From JBCBZH01 sp039815415 (GTDB lineage: Bacteria; Bacteroidota; Rhodothermia; Rhodothermales; Rubricoccaceae), in contig JBCBZH010000221.1 of the NCBI GenBank assembly GCA_039815415.1, positions 1 through 7,608 of the forward strand: DNA of 7,608 nt, in the 5' to 3' direction. The notes under the pieces are model-generated. The model had not been told where the DNA came from. It saw only the letters and a list, made by a program, of their open reading frames with translations, and did not search any database. The position numbers were made by a program, and so were the translations under genes. Positions 6,320 to 7,608 of this stretch are shown here, piece after piece (within the stretch, counting starts at the first letter, position 1; the number at the start of each line of letters is the position of its first letter).

Positions 6320-6375
6320 GGCATGAGGGTTGGTGGGGTCTACATAAAAGGTAACCCATTGCCCTCACTCATGCC
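6320..6375. promoter_or_regulatory. Structured intergenic region with competing hairpins before the small basic gene
   Basis: GGCATGA (6320-6326) pairs perfectly with TCATGCC (6369-6375). The overlapping TGAGGG (6324-6329) can instead pair with CCCTCA (6362-6367), and GGGTT (6327-6331) with AACCC (6353-6357). The AT-rich patch TACATAAAAG (6341-6350) lies in the loop. The structure fills most of the 96-base gap between the glycosyltransferase stop and the ATG of the small gene, ending 6 bases before that start. On the minus strand it could be a terminator-like end of the upstream transcript or a 5' leader controlling the small gene. No T run and no clear promoter boxes are visible. Confidence 0.4.
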
Positions 6376-6409
6376 ATTCAGCGACACCTCTCCATCCCAG
6401 GCGGGAAAA

Positions 6410-7432
6410 TCATGCACCCATCCACCCCCAATCTGCCTCCTCATAATCGACAGGCCTGGAGTCCTCTTCTTGTATCGACATCACCTCCTGCTCCACACTA
6501 CGACCCGTCCATCCGAAGTAGTGATCGGGGCCAGGTCGAAAAAGACGACGCAGCACGTCGGGCCGCACCGCATACCGAAACGTCTCAGCAATCGCCGCTC
6601 CCCGCTCACGGGCACGAAGCGGCGTAGAAACCACAGCACGGAGATACGCCCGAAGGGTTCGGGCGCTATCCAACGGCGAGCTGGCGTCCTCACGTCCAGC
6701 TTCTCGGCTCCACCACTCGGCACGGGTCAGGTGATACGTGCTCCCGCCGTGGATCCGGAACCCGAAGAGCGGAGCTGGCACAAACGCAGCGGGCTGTAGC
6801 AATGCAGCATGCGCCACAATCAAGCGGTCTGAGCCGTGCAGTCGGTGCGGACCCACGCGGTCGAGTAGACTCCGACGAAAGAGGCCATGTATCGGTGCGT
6901 TTACGTCATTCGACCGGAGAACAGCTCGGTACCGCCCGACGGGATCCGACGGAAGCTCGCGCTCAAGCTTGGCGTCATAGTCAAATACCTGCCCTTGACC
7001 GTCGACGTAGACCCGTCTCGAGGGATCGAAGGCAAGCGGCCGGTCCTCTTCGTCGATCAACGTGCAGCGCCCATAAGCAAATCCGGCCTCCGGTGCTTGA
7101 TCCAGGGCGGCAACCAGCCGTTCGAGAAAGTCTGGCGCATGGCGGTCGTCATAAGCCGCGAGTGCATACAGGTCTCCTCGTGATTCGCCAAAGGCCTTGT
7201 TTGCATTTCGGAGCGCCCCTAGATTCGAATCGTTTCTGATGACACGAAGACGACTGTCCTGGCGAGCCGCCCTTTCAAGGATATCTGTAGTTGCATCCGT
7301 AGATGCGTTGTCACAGACCACCAGCTCGAAGTCCCCGAAGGTCTGACCGAGCAGGTCCTTCAGCGTCGTCTCGAGGTATCGCTCACCGTTGTAGACCGGG
7401 AGCCCAATGGAAACCCGAGGTGAAGCCGTCAT
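6410..7432 (-). CDS. Family 2 (GT-A) glycosyltransferase
   Basis: This 340-residue enzyme should transfer a sugar from a nucleotide donor to a growing glycan at the cytoplasmic face of the membrane. The GT-A fold is shown by VSIGLPVYNGERYLE (7-21), CDNASTD (40-46), the metal-binding DXD-equivalent in AYDDRHAPDF (93-102, D95-D96) and YGRCTLID (120-127). An acceptor-side GSDRLI (200-205) and FRIHGGSTY (225-233) match a common GT2 subgroup. No transmembrane helix is visible. Donor, acceptor and linkage cannot be told. The C-terminus (321-340) is acidic and Trp-containing (DYEEADWGWMGA), which is unusual and may contact a partner. Its ATG overlaps the stop of the preceding WecG/TagA-type gene (ATGA at 7429-7432), so the two are probably translated in a coupled way and act on the same glycan. 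Confidence 0.93.
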   Translation of the reverse strand: MTASPRVSIGLPVYNGERYLETTLKDLLGQTFGDFELVVCDNASTDATTDILERAARQDSRLRVIRNDSNLGALRNANKAFGESRGDLYALAAYDDRHAPDFLERLVAALDQAPEAGFAYGRCTLIDEEDRPLAFDPSRRVYVDGQGQVFDYDAKLERELPSDPVGRYRAVLRSNDVNAPIHGLFRRSLLDRVGPHRLHGSDRLIVAHAALLQPAAFVPAPLFGFRIHGGSTYHLTRAEWWSREAGREDASSPLDSARTLRAYLRAVVSTPLRARERGAAIAETFRYAVRPDVLRRLFRPGPDHYFGWTGRSVEQEVMSIQEEDSRPVDYEEADWGWMGA

Positions 7433-7608
7433 GCGTGTTCAGACCGCATCATCTGGCGGCCATACCCAATGATGAACCGAGGCACTACGCGCGTGTAGCG
7501 TCGCCAGAGTCGGCGGGGCTCCATTGCCAACCGGAATGCCCACTCCATGCCGATCCGTTGAATGAGAGCCGGGGCCTGACGGACTTGACCTGCGTGAAAG
7601 TCAAACGC
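7429..7608 (-). CDS. WecG/TagA/CpsF family glycosyltransferase, C-terminal 59 residues (partial)
   Basis: The minus-strand frame is open from the right edge to a TGA at 7431-7429. The translation contains the typical C-terminal block of the WecG/TagA/CpsF (GT26) family: AFDFHAGQVRQAPALIQRIG (residues 1-20), then MEWAFRLAMEPRRLWRRY (21-38). These family members transfer N-acetylmannosamine-type or other sugars onto a lipid-linked first sugar in teichoic-acid, enterobacterial common antigen or capsule synthesis, so it likely adds the second sugar of the repeat. The rest of the gene lies beyond the window. The last residues (RSEHA) vary in the family. The stop overlaps the start of the GT2 gene by four bases. 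Confidence 0.88.
   Translation of the reverse strand, partial: AFDFHAGQVRQAPALIQRIGMEWAFRLAMEPRRLWRRYTRVVPRFIIGYGRQMMRSEHA

Noticed and set aside
6323..6799. Open frame of 158 codons on the plus strand spanning the intergenic repeat and the end of the GT2 gene
   Set aside because: It is mostly antisense to the glycosyltransferase, and its translation is Pro/Ser/Arg-rich without recognisable features.

Overview
The window carries two short plus-strand genes at the left and a long minus-strand block that fills the rest. It is GC-rich with strongly G/C-biased third codon positions. None of the eight readable gene starts has a purine-rich Shine-Dalgarno sequence, and two use GTG. Lack of Shine-Dalgarno sites together with these gene families would suit a GC-rich member of the Bacteroidota/Rhodothermota side of the tree, but this placement is an inference and no single gene fixes it.

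Left part (1-1419, plus strand): the tail of an unidentified protein (to 85), a PduO-type cob(I)alamin adenosyltransferase (96-671) and a seven-helix hemolysin III/PAQR-family membrane protein (763-1419). These look like housekeeping genes unrelated to the rest.

Right part (1437-7608, minus strand), read in transcription order: the last 59 residues of a WecG/TagA/CpsF glycosyltransferase (7608-7429), a family 2 glycosyltransferase (7432-6410), a 96-residue basic protein of unknown function (6313-6023), an extended SDR sugar-nucleotide epimerase/reductase (5882-4836), a TylC3/TcaB9-type sugar C-methyltransferase (4839-3553), an exported M28 metallopeptidase resembling carboxypeptidase Q (3437-1992) and an RmlC-type 3,5-epimerase (1973-1437). 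This appears to be the end of a surface-polysaccharide locus. The SDR, C-methyltransferase and RmlC enzymes would together make a C-methyl-branched deoxysugar nucleotide, and the two glycosyltransferases would place sugars on a lipid-linked glycan. The nucleotidyltransferase and 4,6-dehydratase needed to start that pathway are not in the window. WecG/GT2 and SDR/C-methyltransferase overlap by ATGA and are probably translationally coupled.

The oddest points are the peptidase sitting between two sugar-modification genes, the small basic protein flanked by structured intergenic DNA, a symmetric hairpin built from the two convergent stop codons at 1414-1442, and mutually exclusive pairings at 6320-6375. 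No RNA genes, CRISPR arrays or insertion sequences were seen, and no gene-free stretch exceeds 300 bases.
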